Below, piece by piece: positions 53,703 through 62,370 of a stretch of DNA of 64,000 bases (its first letter is position 1; every line of letters starts with the position of its first letter). The notes under the pieces were generated by a model that searched no databases, was not told the origin of the DNA, and was given only the letters and a program-made list of their open reading frames with translations. The stretch is from the NCBI RefSeq assembly GCF_030719035.1, contig NZ_CP132203.1, forward strand, positions 1,364,001 through 1,428,000, written 5' to 3'. The position numbers and the translations under genes were made by a program. The stretch comes from Hahella sp. HNIBRBA332 (GTDB taxonomy: Bacteria; Pseudomonadota; Gammaproteobacteria; Pseudomonadales; Oleiphilaceae).

Positions 53703-54281
53703 ATGGTAACAGTCACAGAATCGGCTCGCGACTACCTCGCGCAATTACTGGAAAAGCAAAAAACCGAGGGCATGGGCGTGCGCATGTTCGTGACGCAGCC
53801 AGGCACCAAGTATGCGGAAACTTGTCTGGCGTACTGTAAGCCGGAAGAGATCATAAAGGATGATGAAAAAGTCGAGTTTGACGCTTTTACCCTGTATCTG
53901 GATAAAAACAGCCTGCCATACCTGGAAGAAGCTTTCGTTGACTTCAACACCGAACGCATGGGCGGCCAGCTCACCATTAAGGCGCCCAACGCCAAAATGC
54001 CCAAGGTGGACGAAAGCTCTCCGTTGCCTGATCGTATCAATTACATCCTGTATACCGAAATTAACCCTGGACTGGCCTCCCATGGCGGCGAAGTGTCTCT
54101 GGTGGAAGTGGTTGACGATATCGCCGTACTCAAGTTCGGCGGCGGTTGTCAGGGGTGTTCGGCGGTGGATTTCACCCTGAAGCAAGGCGTTGAGAAAACG
54201 CTGTTGACGAAAATTCCAGAGTTGAAAGGCGTTCGTGACGCCACTGACCATACGGTCACGGACAACGCTTACTACTCTTAA
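53703..54281 (+). CDS. nfuA: Fe/S biogenesis protein NfuA
   Basis: A 192-residue protein with an N-terminal A-type-like domain (1 to about 95, without its cysteines) and a C-terminal Nfu domain whose GGCQGCSAVD (near 148-157) holds the CxxC that binds a 4Fe-4S cluster between two subunits. It delivers clusters to target proteins, especially under oxidative stress or iron limitation. It is divergent from metH. Confidence 0.95.
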   Translation: MVTVTESARDYLAQLLEKQKTEGMGVRMFVTQPGTKYAETCLAYCKPEEIIKDDEKVEFDAFTLYLDKNSLPYLEEAFVDFNTERMGGQLTIKAPNAKMPKVDESSPLPDRINYILYTEINPGLASHGGEVSLVEVVDDIAVLKFGGGCQGCSAVDFTLKQGVEKTLLTKIPELKGVRDATDHTVTDNAYYS

Positions 54282-54332
54282 GCGTTCTGGTAAGAGTGCA
54301 GGCTTGGCCAAGCCATAGAGCACAAATGAAAT

Positions 54333-54358
54333 AAGGGCGAACATGGTTCGCCCTTTCT
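54333..54358. terminator. Bidirectional terminator, nfuA / trpD2
   Basis: AAGGGCGAAC pairs with GTTCGCCCTT across ATG (10 base pairs). T-runs on either side are short. It separates the convergent nfuA gene and trpD2. Confidence 0.75.
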
Positions 54359-54370
54359 ATTTCTGTATCC

Positions 54371-55378
54371 TCAGAATCGTTGTTTATCCCGCTTGCGCCA
54401 CCATTCTGTGGCGGTTTCCAGCGCTTCCTGTTGAGACTGGCTATTTCCAATATATTTCAACGCCAATGCCAGGGTGCTGATCGCCGCGGCCTCTGCATAC
54501 TCATCTTCATCAACTCCTCGCCACACATTAAGCATGTGTTCAATGGAGAGCTCTTCTGCTTTGAGATGACGTTGCGCAAATAAAGGCGGCCAGGTTTCTT
54601 CGAAGGTTTCGCCCTGGCGGCTGACATGCGCCACACATTGGGCGTCCGGGTTGCGTTCGACTTCACCTCCTTCGCCCTTGATAACGACGGCGGTGGGGTA
54701 TTGCAACAGGTTGGCGCTGAGCTGGTGTATAGGATTGTAGGGCGGGTGGAAGATGCCCTGCATGACGAGAGGGGCATGAAGGGGGTTCAGCAGGCGCGCC
54801 ATGGAATGCACGGGAGAGCGCAGGCCTAAAATTGAGCGCATCTGAATAATGTCGTGCAAACGGGGAGAAAAGCTTTGCAGTGGCATATATACGAAGTGGC
54901 TGTCCTCAAGGGCTCTTTCGGCGTCATGCCAGTTGGCCGCCACGGGCAGGCCCAGGGTTTCAACCACCGAACGAGTGTAAAGGCGTCCCTGCGTATGGCC
55001 CTCAGAGCCATGCATAAAAATGCGATAACCGTTTTGGCTCAGTAATAGGGCGGCGAACAGAAACCAAGGTTGGTGACGCTTCTTGCCTGCGTAGGAACTC
55101 CAGTCAATATCCACCTTGAGTTTGGGGGCGTTAAATCTGGCCTGCGCCGCTTCCACAAATCCAGCCAATTCCTCCGGCGTTTCTTCTTTCACCCGCAACA
55201 GCATAAGAAACGCGCCAAGCTGCAGGTCCAGCGTATCGCCGTCCAGAATCATTCCCATGGCGGCGCGCGCTTCTTCACGGGTCAGTGAGCGAGAGCCCTT
55301 TTTACCTTTACCTAATGCCCTGATAAAAGGAGCGAAAGCGTGTTCGTTGCTTTCTTTGGGAAACTTTTCATTCAGCAT
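54371..55378 (-). CDS. ybiB: Anthranilate phosphoribosyltransferase-like protein TrpD2 (YbiB)
   Basis: About 335 residues from the ATG at 55378, preceded by GGAAAACC. The fold is that of TrpD: an N-terminal helical part with LTREEARAAMGMILDGDTLDLQLGAFLM (split) and a PRPP-fold core with a YAGKKRHQPWFLF loop in place of the usual KHGNR. E. coli YbiB binds DNA and is not a tryptophan enzyme, so it is more likely a nucleic-acid-binding protein. It follows tusE by 13 bases, probably cotranscribed with the tus genes. Confidence 0.85.
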   Translation of the reverse strand: MLNEKFPKESNEHAFAPFIRALGKGKKGSRSLTREEARAAMGMILDGDTLDLQLGAFLMLLRVKEETPEELAGFVEAAQARFNAPKLKVDIDWSSYAGKKRHQPWFLFAALLLSQNGYRIFMHGSEGHTQGRLYTRSVVETLGLPVAANWHDAERALEDSHFVYMPLQSFSPRLHDIIQMRSILGLRSPVHSMARLLNPLHAPLVMQGIFHPPYNPIHQLSANLLQYPTAVVIKGEGGEVERNPDAQCVAHVSRQGETFEETWPPLFAQRHLKAEELSIEHMLNVWRGVDEDEYAEAAAISTLALALKYIGNSQSQQEALETATEWWRKRDKQRF

Positions 55379-55391
55379 AGGTTTTCCTTGT

Positions 55392-55712
55392 TTACAGGCA
55401 GTTGTTCGGCTTGGGGAGGCCGGCGATTTTGCAGGCAATTTTGGCGGGGCCGCCGGGAAACAGTTGCATCAGATAAATGCTGTTGCCTTTGTCCTGGCCC
55501 AGTTTGGCCCCTGTGGTTTTCACCAGAACGCGATTGACCGGGGACAGGCCGAATTCATCATAAAACTCCCGCACCAGATCTATGATTTCCCAATGCTCGG
55601 GAGTCAGTGCGATATTCTCGTGTGCGGCGATTTCTTCTGCGATAGTGGGGCTCCAGTCGTTCAGATTGACCAGAAAGCCGTCTTTATCCAGGGGGAGGTC
55701 CTGTAACGTCAT
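55392..55712 (-). CDS. tusE: Sulfur relay protein TusE (DsrC family)
   Basis: A 106-residue protein that accepts sulfur from TusBCD and passes it to MnmA for 2-thiouridine of tRNA. The C-terminal arm IAGLPKPNNCL carries the conserved penultimate cysteine (Cys105); the middle has ALTPEHWEIIDLVREFYDEF. Only the last Cys of the two DsrC positions is needed in TusE, and another lies in KIACKIAG. It is in the tusD-C-B-E order. Confidence 0.93.
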   Translation of the reverse strand: MTLQDLPLDKDGFLVNLNDWSPTIAEEIAAHENIALTPEHWEIIDLVREFYDEFGLSPVNRVLVKTTGAKLGQDKGNSIYLMQLFPGGPAKIACKIAGLPKPNNCL

Positions 55713-55746
55713 GGAATAGCTTCCGCTTTTTGTTTGCGATATGGCT

Positions 55747-56043
55747 TTAGAACCAGGAAACGCTGCGAGGGTGGCGCTCGGTCAATTCGACGAACTGTGC
55801 GTAGTCCGCTATTGCAATGGCGTCTGCGGCGGTGATGCCTCGCGCGGTCAGATCTTCCTTGAGCGCATACACTTTGACGCCTGCATCAAGGAGTCCCAGC
55901 AGCAATGAGTTCTCTTTATGTTCCTTGGCCCATATTACGCCGTCTTCAATTAAAAGCAGACTGTCATTGGGGCCTGTCATTTCAGCGCAGGTTTTAAGCA
56001 GCTCGCGATTGCGAATGCCTTTATTGAATATATGTAACACCAT
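55747..56043 (-). CDS. tusB: Sulfur relay protein TusB (DsrH family)
   Basis: A 98-residue protein from the ATG at 56043; the open frame continues upstream but not as TusB. MVLHIFNKGIRNRELLKTC and SLLLIEDGVIWA fit the DsrH family, and the end FVELTERHPRSVSWF is typical. With TusC and TusD it forms the heterohexamer that moves persulfide sulfur. The ribosome site is weak, so translation may depend on the preceding gene. Confidence 0.9.
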   Translation of the reverse strand: MVLHIFNKGIRNRELLKTCAEMTGPNDSLLLIEDGVIWAKEHKENSLLLGLLDAGVKVYALKEDLTARGITAADAIAIADYAQFVELTERHPRSVSWF

Positions 56044-56086
56044 GGCGTATGAGTAATGATGAATTAGTGGGTTGAAAAAAGACGTT

Positions 56087-56458
56087 TTAAAAGCTGAATA
56101 TATGGTCCGCCATCGCCATTTTTTCTTTAATGGCGCTGATCTCCAGGGTTTCAACGGGCATGCTCAGATCATCTATGCTGAGGGCGAACTTATCTAAGGC
56201 CTCGACGGAGACAAAGACCTTTTCTACGCCATAAATAGGCAAGGCTTTGAACCCTTTCGCATGATTTTTCATGGCGATTGGGGTTGGGTCGATGTTTTTC
56301 GACAATTGGAAAACGCCTTCCTCCAGGAAGATGACTTCCACGTCCTGATCGAAAACCGCCGCCGCCAGCACTGCGTCCAGGCCTTCTGCTCCGTAAGCGT
56401 CGCCAAATGGGGGGCGGGTAATCAGATATAACAAACGCTTTTTGCCTGCTTCGCTCAC
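56087..56458 (-). CDS. tusC: Sulfur relay protein TusC (DsrF family)
   Basis: A 123-residue protein starting at a GTG (56458) one base after the tusD stop; GGAG lies inside the end of tusD. The frame is open far upstream, but TusC begins with KKRLLYLITRPPFGDAYGAEGLD (split), the DsrE/F fold start. VIFLEEGVFQLSKN follows. It is the middle subunit of the TusBCD complex. Confidence 0.92.
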   Translation of the reverse strand: MSEAGKKRLLYLITRPPFGDAYGAEGLDAVLAAAVFDQDVEVIFLEEGVFQLSKNIDPTPIAMKNHAKGFKALPIYGVEKVFVSVEALDKFALSIDDLSMPVETLEISAIKEKMAMADHIFSF

Positions 56459-56459
56459 G

Positions 56460-56855
56460 TTAGCCTGCTCCAAATGTGATAACGCGGTCGGAATACAAGG
56501 CGGCATCCACAAGTTGTCCAAGTCCGGACAGTTCAAACTCGTTTTGTAGCGAATCGCCGCTGCGCTGATAGCGCTCAGCTTCCGATGGGGTGATGACGCC
56601 ACGCTTAACGCTGGCGCCAATACAGGCGACCAGGTCGAGATTATGCTCTCGTTTGAGCGTCGCCCACTCGGCGGGAAGATAAGCGTCGTCCTGCGGCGCA
56701 ATGCTGAGGGAGGACGCGTTCAGTACGCCGTCATGGTAAAAAAAGATGCGGTAAATGCTATGGCCCCTGGCCAGAACGGCTTTGGCGAACTGGCAGGCTG
56801 AGTAAGGCGCCTGTGACGAAAAGGGAGCGCCGTAAACGACAATGGTGTATTTCAT
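56460..56855 (-). CDS. tusD: Sulfurtransferase TusD (DsrE family)
   Basis: A 131-residue DsrE-fold protein. The active cysteine, Cys78 in LVACIGASVKRGV, is at the position known in E. coli TusD. The start YTIVVYGAPFSSQAPYSACQFA (split) is typical. It is first in the tus operon. Only 8 bases separate its ATG from the yccA terminator stem, and no ribosome site is seen between them. Confidence 0.93.
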   Translation of the reverse strand: MKYTIVVYGAPFSSQAPYSACQFAKAVLARGHSIYRIFFYHDGVLNASSLSIAPQDDAYLPAEWATLKREHNLDLVACIGASVKRGVITPSEAERYQRSGDSLQNEFELSGLGQLVDAALYSDRVITFGAG

Positions 56856-56862
56856 GACAAAT

Positions 56863-56887
56863 AAAAAAGCCCGGTTAGACCGGGCTT
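56863..56887 (-). terminator. Terminator of yccA, directly before tusD
   Basis: AAGCCCGG (56867-56874) pairs with CCGGGCTT (56880-56887) across TTAGA, and the minus strand goes on with a T-run. It ends 8 bases before the tusD ATG. Confidence 0.85.
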
Positions 56888-56906
56888 AGTGTAAACCTAT
56901 TTAGGA

Positions 56907-57602
56907 TCAATCGTCACCGCTGAACGCCAGGATCAGGTTCAGCAGGCTCACGAACAGGTTGTAGATGGAAGCGTACAGAGATACCGCCGCCAGGATGTAG
57001 TTGGTCTCACCGCCATGAACGATGGCGCTGGTCTGATACAGAATTCCCGCGGACGCGAACAGTACGATAGCGCCTGAGATCGCCAGAGAGAATGCGCTGC
57101 TCTGGATGAAGAAGCTCATGATGATGCAGCCTACGATGACCCAGAAGCCTGCAACCAGGAAGCCAGCCAGGAAGCTGAAGTCTTTCTTACTGATCAGGGC
57201 GTAAGCGGACAGGCCAAAGAACACGAATGCGGTCAGGCCCAATGCGCTGGTTACCGCCTGTGCGGCGCCTGCGGCGACAAGGTGGCCAACAACAGGGCCA
57301 ATTGTCAAACCCAGCAATCCAGTGAAAGCAAACGCCAGCACCAAGCCCCAAACGCTATTGGCGACCTTATGAATTAAGAAGCTGATCGCCAAGGCGCCGA
57401 AGAATGCGCCGTAATGCATAATAGGGTTGAACTGCATGCTTGATGACAAGAATGCTGTGAAAGCGGAAAAGGCCAGGGTCATGCCCAGCAGCCAGTAAGT
57501 GTTTTTCAATACGTTGGCGGCGGTGGAGGAATCCACTGCTACGCCGTAGCCCTGACTAAATTCAGCGACGGCTGATTGGTTATTAAAGCGTCTGTTGTCC
57601 AT
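56907..57602 (-). CDS. yccA: Bax inhibitor-1 family membrane protein YccA
   Basis: About 231 residues from the ATG at 57602; the ATG at 57608 sits right on the ribosome site. Seven membrane helices are visible, the last ending in the BI-1 segment ASIYNLFVSLLNLILAFSGDD (split), with the closing Asp pair. YccA in E. coli inhibits the FtsH protease. The cytoplasmic N-terminus is soluble. It is followed by a terminator and then the tus operon. Confidence 0.9.
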   Translation of the reverse strand: MDNRRFNNQSAVAEFSQGYGVAVDSSTAANVLKNTYWLLGMTLAFSAFTAFLSSSMQFNPIMHYGAFFGALAISFLIHKVANSVWGLVLAFAFTGLLGLTIGPVVGHLVAAGAAQAVTSALGLTAFVFFGLSAYALISKKDFSFLAGFLVAGFWVIVGCIIMSFFIQSSAFSLAISGAIVLFASAGILYQTSAIVHGGETNYILAAVSLYASIYNLFVSLLNLILAFSGDD

Positions 57603-57879
57603 GAACATCTCCAGTTAAAAAGCTATTTGGTTCTATATTAGTGACGGAAAGGGAAATTTCAATCTTTGTTGTAGCTAAAGAAGATAAATTATTCGTTACA
57701 GAAAACCTTGTGCGCCGCGCCTCTCAGGTGAATGCTGCAGTGTACCTGTTGATACGAAAGAACTTGTTCGATGGTTCAAGTGGAAAGATAGGTTTGGAGG
57801 CAGCCGGAAAGCTAAAAAAGAATTAATAAATAAGAGAGGATGTTTCTTTTGAAGATCTCCGCAAGGGCGAAGAAAGAAG

Positions 57880-57970
57880 TGGCGGTGAGCCAGGGATTCG
57901 AACCCCGGGTAGGCTATTAACCTACGGCGGTTTTCAAGACCGCTGCTTTCAACCACTCAGCCAGCTCACC
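57880..57970 (-). tRNA. tRNA-Ser (anticodon UGA)
   Basis: The minus strand folds as a class II tRNA of 91 bases with an encoded CCA end. The acceptor stem pairs GGTGAGC with GCTCACC; the anticodon stem GCGGT/ACCGC encloses CTTGAAA with anticodon TGA; a long variable arm (CCGTAGGTTAATAGCCTACC region) and the GGTTCGAATCC T arm are present. It reads UCN serine codons, mainly UCA. Confidence 0.95.
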
Positions 57971-58555
57971 GTTAAGAGTGCCTGTGTGACACGAGTCGTG
58001 CATAATACTCAAAAATTTTGGGGTGTCAACAGGTTTGAAGAATGCGTTCTAACAAAGTTCTTCAGTGATTAACATTTAAGCACAATGAGGCCTTATGTGC
58101 TTCCTGATGACTAACATATAAGTGAAGGGACGATTTCAATCCTCGTCTGGCTCATATAGCTCGAAGCGATATTTAATTAGTGAACGGTGGAGCGTTCTTA
58201 ATCCGCGCTGCCGTCCAAATGTACAACGTCTGTCTTTGATTGCTCTTCGGCGGCCTCGGGCGAACCACGGCAAATTTCTTTTCAGCTGAGTGCGATGAAT
58301 AAGAAAAGCGTCAAAACGATTGTTGCGGTAAATCCAGCGCCAATGGAAGCCTCGCCTAAGATCGCTGCGAAATGCGCTGACCCATGGCTGACGTCTACCG
58401 AAAAAAACTTTCTCTTTAGGGAACTTCTCAGGCTTACGGATAGTGACTGCTCCATTACTTACTTTTTACAGTTATTGCGGCCCCGCATACTGTCTTCAAG
58501 TCTGTAATCTGATATCTTTCCAGCCCTTGTTTTATTCCGCGAAAGTACAGAGTCC
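57971..58555. other. Intergenic region between tRNA-Ser and trpS
   Basis: A 585-base region. It contains the tRNA promoter (58002-58029) and must hold the trpS promoter. A 70-codon open frame at 58295-58507 is not recognised and has no clear ribosome site. No repeat, integrase or mobile element seen. Confidence 0.55.
58002..58029 (-). promoter_or_regulatory. Strong promoter of tRNA-Ser
   Basis: On the minus strand a consensus TTGACA (58024-58029) and TATTAT (58002-58007) are 16 bases apart, followed by a GC-rich discriminator (GCACGAC), as expected for stable RNA genes under stringent control. Confidence 0.7.
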
Positions 58556-59566
58556 ATGAGCAAGCAGATTGTATTAACGGGTATCACCACTACCGGCATT
58601 CCTCACCTGGGTAACTATGCGGGCGCTATTCGTCCTGCCATTGAAGCCAGCAAGCAGGACGGGGTGCAGTCTTATTTCTTCCTGGCGGATTATCACGCCT
58701 TGATCAAGTGCCACGAGCCTGAGCGTGTCAGGGAGTCCACCAAAGCCATCGCGGCGACTTGGCTTGCTTGCGGTCTGGACCCGGAAAAAGTGACGTTCTA
58801 CCGTCAATCCGATATTCCGGAAATTCTTGAACTGAACTGGTTATTGACCAGTGTGACGGCGAAAGGTTTGATGAACCGCGCTCACGCATATAAAGCCGCG
58901 GTGCAGGAGAACATTGAGAAAGGCGACGCCGATCCTGACAAGGGCGTGACCATGGGGCTGTTCAGTTATCCGGTGCTGATGTCGGCGGACATTCTGATGT
59001 TCAATGCGCACAAGGTGCCTGTCGGTAAGGATCAGGTGCAGCATTTGGAAATGTGTCGTGATATCGCTGCGCGCTTCAACCACATCTTTGGTGAAACCTT
59101 CGTGCTGCCGGAAGTGGTGGTCAGTGAGGAGTCCATGGTGTTGCCTGGTCTGGACGGGCGCAAAATGAGCAAGAGCTACAACAACACCATTCCTTTGTTC
59201 GAGCCGGAAAAGAAATTCAGAAAGCTGATCAACAAAATCGTCACTAACTCTCTGGAGCCCGGTGAACCGAAAGAGACCGACGGTTGCAGCCTGTTTGCGA
59301 TTTATTCCGCATTCGCCAAACCAGAAGAAGTGGCGAACATGCGTAAGCAATACGCAGAAGGCATCGGCTGGGGCGAGATGAAGAAGCAGTTGTTCGAATA
59401 TCTGAACGAGATCCTGGCCGATAAGCGTGAACGCTACAACGAGCTAATGCAGGATCCCGCCTATATCGAAGCCACGCTGCAGCAAGGCGCGGAAAAGGCC
59501 AGAGAAAAGGCGGCGGTATTGCTGGCCAAGGCCAAGCAGGCGGTAGGCATTGGGCCTATTCGCTGA
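58556..59566 (+). CDS. trpS: Tryptophanyl-tRNA synthetase
   Basis: A 336-residue class I synthetase that charges tRNA-Trp. The HIGH-type motif is GIPHLGNYAG near 15-23 and the KMSKS loop is DGRKMSKSYNN near 200. The sequence between them has the usual Trp-binding region (QSDIPEILELNWLLTSV). Length is normal. The gene stands downstream of a long non-coding gap. Confidence 0.95.
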   Translation: MSKQIVLTGITTTGIPHLGNYAGAIRPAIEASKQDGVQSYFFLADYHALIKCHEPERVRESTKAIAATWLACGLDPEKVTFYRQSDIPEILELNWLLTSVTAKGLMNRAHAYKAAVQENIEKGDADPDKGVTMGLFSYPVLMSADILMFNAHKVPVGKDQVQHLEMCRDIAARFNHIFGETFVLPEVVVSEESMVLPGLDGRKMSKSYNNTIPLFEPEKKFRKLINKIVTNSLEPGEPKETDGCSLFAIYSAFAKPEEVANMRKQYAEGIGWGEMKKQLFEYLNEILADKRERYNELMQDPAYIEATLQQGAEKAREKAAVLLAKAKQAVGIGPIR

Positions 59567-59598
59567 TCGGTTAATGTGACAGGCGGACGGAGACGGTC

Positions 59599-60591
59599 AT
59601 GCGTACATTCAACTGGGGTGTCATTGCGCCAGGGCGCATCGCCCAACGATTCGCCGCCTGCTTCGAGAGTATTGACGACGCCAGAGTGCTGGCGGTCGCC
59701 AGCTCCAATCGCGAGCGCGGCGAAGCTTTCGCCCAACGCTTTGGCTGCGAACGGGTTTACGGGGATTACTCGGAAATCGCCCGTGATCCGGACATTGACG
59801 CCATCTATATCGCCAATCCTCATCGTTATCATTTAGAAACTGCGCTGCTATGTATTGAAGCTGGCAAGCCGGTGCTCTGTGAAAAGCCGCTGACCGTTTC
59901 CGCTGCACAGGCGCGCGTATTGATGGACGCCGCATCCCGCCGTCAGGTTTTCCTGATGGAGGCGCTCTGGACGCGTTTCATACCTGTCTGGCGTCAGGTT
60001 AAACAATGGCTGGATGCCGGCGCGATAGGCGATGTGGTGCTGCTGGACTCCCGTTTCGGCTTCAAAGCGGAAAGGACGCCGGGAGACCGTTTGTTCGAAT
60101 TGAACCTCGCCGGCGGCTCACTACTTGATATCGGGATCTATAACCTTTCCATGTCCCAGTTTGTCATGGGGCGTAATCCAGACTCCTTTGTGTGCGATGG
60201 CGTGGTGGGAGAAACCGGCGTGGACGAGCGGGTTTCCGCCATTCTCAATTATGGCGGCCCGGCGAGTCAGTTCACCTGTAATCTGCTATCCAACACGGAC
60301 AATCGTTTCCTGATATACGGTTCCAAAGGACGTATCGAGGTTCCCGCTGATTTTTGGGAAGCGTCGACAGTGACGCTGACCACGGATGACGGAACCTGCG
60401 AAGCTTTTGAGGGGTCGCTGTTGGCGAACGGGTTCGAGTATCAGGTCATGCATGCGATGGAGCGTATTCGCGCCGGCGAACTGCAGAGCGATGTGATTCC
60501 CTGGTGCGATACTGTCGCCACCCAGACGCTAATGGACGCCATGCTTGCCCGTCTGGGTGTGGTTTATCCCTTCCTCCCCGAGCCGCAATAA
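59599..60591 (+). CDS. Gfo/Idh/MocA-family NAD(P) oxidoreductase
   Basis: A 330-residue enzyme. The Rossmann part opens with NWGVIAPGRIAQRFAACF; the CEKPLTVSAAQA motif near 95 supplies the catalytic lysine; and the alpha/beta C-terminal domain contains LLDIGIYNLSMSQF. Such enzymes oxidise or reduce sugars or trans-dihydrodiols of the same shape; the substrate is not known. It follows trpS by 32 bases and may be cotranscribed. GGACGGAGA lies before the ATG. Confidence 0.9.
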   Translation: MRTFNWGVIAPGRIAQRFAACFESIDDARVLAVASSNRERGEAFAQRFGCERVYGDYSEIARDPDIDAIYIANPHRYHLETALLCIEAGKPVLCEKPLTVSAAQARVLMDAASRRQVFLMEALWTRFIPVWRQVKQWLDAGAIGDVVLLDSRFGFKAERTPGDRLFELNLAGGSLLDIGIYNLSMSQFVMGRNPDSFVCDGVVGETGVDERVSAILNYGGPASQFTCNLLSNTDNRFLIYGSKGRIEVPADFWEASTVTLTTDDGTCEAFEGSLLANGFEYQVMHAMERIRAGELQSDVIPWCDTVATQTLMDAMLARLGVVYPFLPEPQ

Positions 60592-60775
60592 GCGTCAGCG
60601 ACTAAACTTTCCTGCAATACCCATATACTGAGCAAACAGCTTCCGTCCGTTGCGACGGCTGGATTATTGGTAGTTGGAATGATAGAAAGTCCATTTTCGA
60701 CAGCTTGCAATCATCGCGAACACATAACGCTCTGTCTGGATCTGTCGGCTTTTATGAATGCTAAGGAATCAATGC

Positions 60776-62344
60776 GTGCTGAAGGACATTAACGCTCATT
60801 TCAAACCGAAGGACTTCTGGCTGGCGACCCTGATTATGCTGGGCGCCATGCTGGCGTCGCTGGTGATCACCCAGGTGTTGGCGCACCCCAACGTATTGCT
60901 GGTGTTGTTTCTGGGGGTGCTCGCCGCGGGCCTCAAAACCAGTGTCTGGCCCGCCTTATGGAGTGCGCTGCTGGGCTTTTTCGCATACAACTACTTTTTT
61001 ACCCACCCTCATTACACCCTGAAGGTCACTCATTTAGAGGACCTGTTAACAATTATCTTTTTTCTGCTGTTATCCACCATCAGCGGCAACCTTGCTGTGC
61101 GCTTGAAAGAGCAGGTTTCCGCGATTCGCGAGAGCAAACGGGAAGTGGAGGATCTACTGTCCTTGAGCAGCAAGCTGAGTCTGGCGCCGGATCGGGCCTC
61201 TATTATGCAAGTGGCGCTCAAAGAAATGGCCAAGCTTGTCGGCGCGCCAGTACTGGCGTTTGAAAAAGGCCAGGGGGAACCTGGCGGCGCGGCGGATGCG
61301 CGTGGAGAACCTTTTTCTTTGCCCCCGCCTGAGTTAGAGCTCGCCAGACGTATATGGGACCAGTCAGGGCCGGATTCCACTGGCGCGCTGACCTCTCCTG
61401 AGCACCCATCCCAGTACAAATGGCTGCCGGTGCGCTCGGAAATGGGAGTGCTTTGTCTGCTGGGCGTTCCTGATGGGGCATACAAAGCTTTGGATTGGGA
61501 GAACCACAGTCGCATCAGCAATCTGACGCAGCAACTGAAGCTGTCCCTGCTCAGGACCAAACTCAATGAAGAGTTAGAGGAAGTACGCTTTCAGGCTGAG
61601 ACCGAGCGTCTGCGGGCGGCGCTGCTTTCATCTGTTTCCCATGACCTGAAAACGCCCTTGGCGGCGATGATCGGAGCAGCCGGCAGTCTGCTGCAATACC
61701 ATGATCGCCTGTCCGACGAGGATCGCAGGGAATTGATGGAGACGACATTACAGGAAGCGGAGCGTTTGGACCGCTATATTCAGAACCTGCTGGATATGAC
61801 CCGCCTGGGATATGGCGCCTTGAAGCTGCACCGGGACTGGACCTCTCTGCACGATATTGTCGGCGCCGCAGTGAAAAGGCTGGTGAATGAACTTAAGTCG
61901 TTAAAGGTCAATATTGAGTTGGCTCCAGATATCCCCCTGTTGTATGTGCATGCCGCCCTGCTGGAGCAGGCGCTGATCAATATCCTGGAAAACGCCGCCA
62001 AGTTTTCGCCGGAAGGCGGCCGCATCGACATTCTGGCCAGAGTGGAGAATACGAGCCTGATCATTGATGTGATTGATCAAGGGCCCGGGATTCCGCCGGA
62101 AGAGCGGGAGCAGGTGTTCAATATGTTCTATTCCGTCACCAAAGGCGATCGCAAGCCGAGCACCGGGTTGGGGCTCGCTATCTGTCACGGTATGATCGGC
62201 GCCCATGGCGGCTCAGTGGAGGCGTTGGATGGTAAAGAAGGACGTGGCGCGAATATTCGCATCATCCTGCCGGTTGACCCGCAGCCGGAGCCCGATCCAG
62301 ATGGCCTCCAGGATGGCGATTCAGCGGAGAGCGAAGCGGAGTAG
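60776..62344 (+). CDS. KdpD-like sensor histidine kinase lacking the KdpD N-terminal domain
   Basis: About 522 residues from a GTG at 60776 with AGGAA upstream; an in-frame ATG at 60758 is the alternative. The first 105 residues hold four membrane helices of the DUF4118 type, with YNYFFTHPHYTLKV between helices. A GAF-like part (about 130-270) leads to HisKA with SVSHDLKTPLAAM (His near 289), an N box LINILENAAKFS near 400, and G boxes DQGPGIP and STGLGLAI. KdpD has these parts, but its N-terminal KdpD and Usp domains are absent. No response regulator gene is adjacent. A TrkH potassium gene is convergent, so K+ sensing is plausible. Confidence 0.85.
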   Translation: MLKDINAHFKPKDFWLATLIMLGAMLASLVITQVLAHPNVLLVLFLGVLAAGLKTSVWPALWSALLGFFAYNYFFTHPHYTLKVTHLEDLLTIIFFLLLSTISGNLAVRLKEQVSAIRESKREVEDLLSLSSKLSLAPDRASIMQVALKEMAKLVGAPVLAFEKGQGEPGGAADARGEPFSLPPPELELARRIWDQSGPDSTGALTSPEHPSQYKWLPVRSEMGVLCLLGVPDGAYKALDWENHSRISNLTQQLKLSLLRTKLNEELEEVRFQAETERLRAALLSSVSHDLKTPLAAMIGAAGSLLQYHDRLSDEDRRELMETTLQEAERLDRYIQNLLDMTRLGYGALKLHRDWTSLHDIVGAAVKRLVNELKSLKVNIELAPDIPLLYVHAALLEQALINILENAAKFSPEGGRIDILARVENTSLIIDVIDQGPGIPPEEREQVFNMFYSVTKGDRKPSTGLGLAICHGMIGAHGGSVEALDGKEGRGANIRIILPVDPQPEPDPDGLQDGDSAESEAE

Positions 62345-62370
62345 GCTTTTTGTCCGCTATCCCCGTCAGG

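Noticed and set aside
57641..57826. 61-codon open frame between yccA and the tRNA
   Set aside because: It covers the yccA promoter region, has no good ribosome site and no recognised similarity.
58295..58507. 70-codon open frame before trpS
   Set aside because: No ribosome site or recognisable protein; chance frames of this length are common.
57880..58555. Genomic island inserted at tRNA-Ser
   Set aside because: No integrase, direct repeat of the tRNA 3' end or foreign genes are seen beside it; the neighbours are housekeeping genes.
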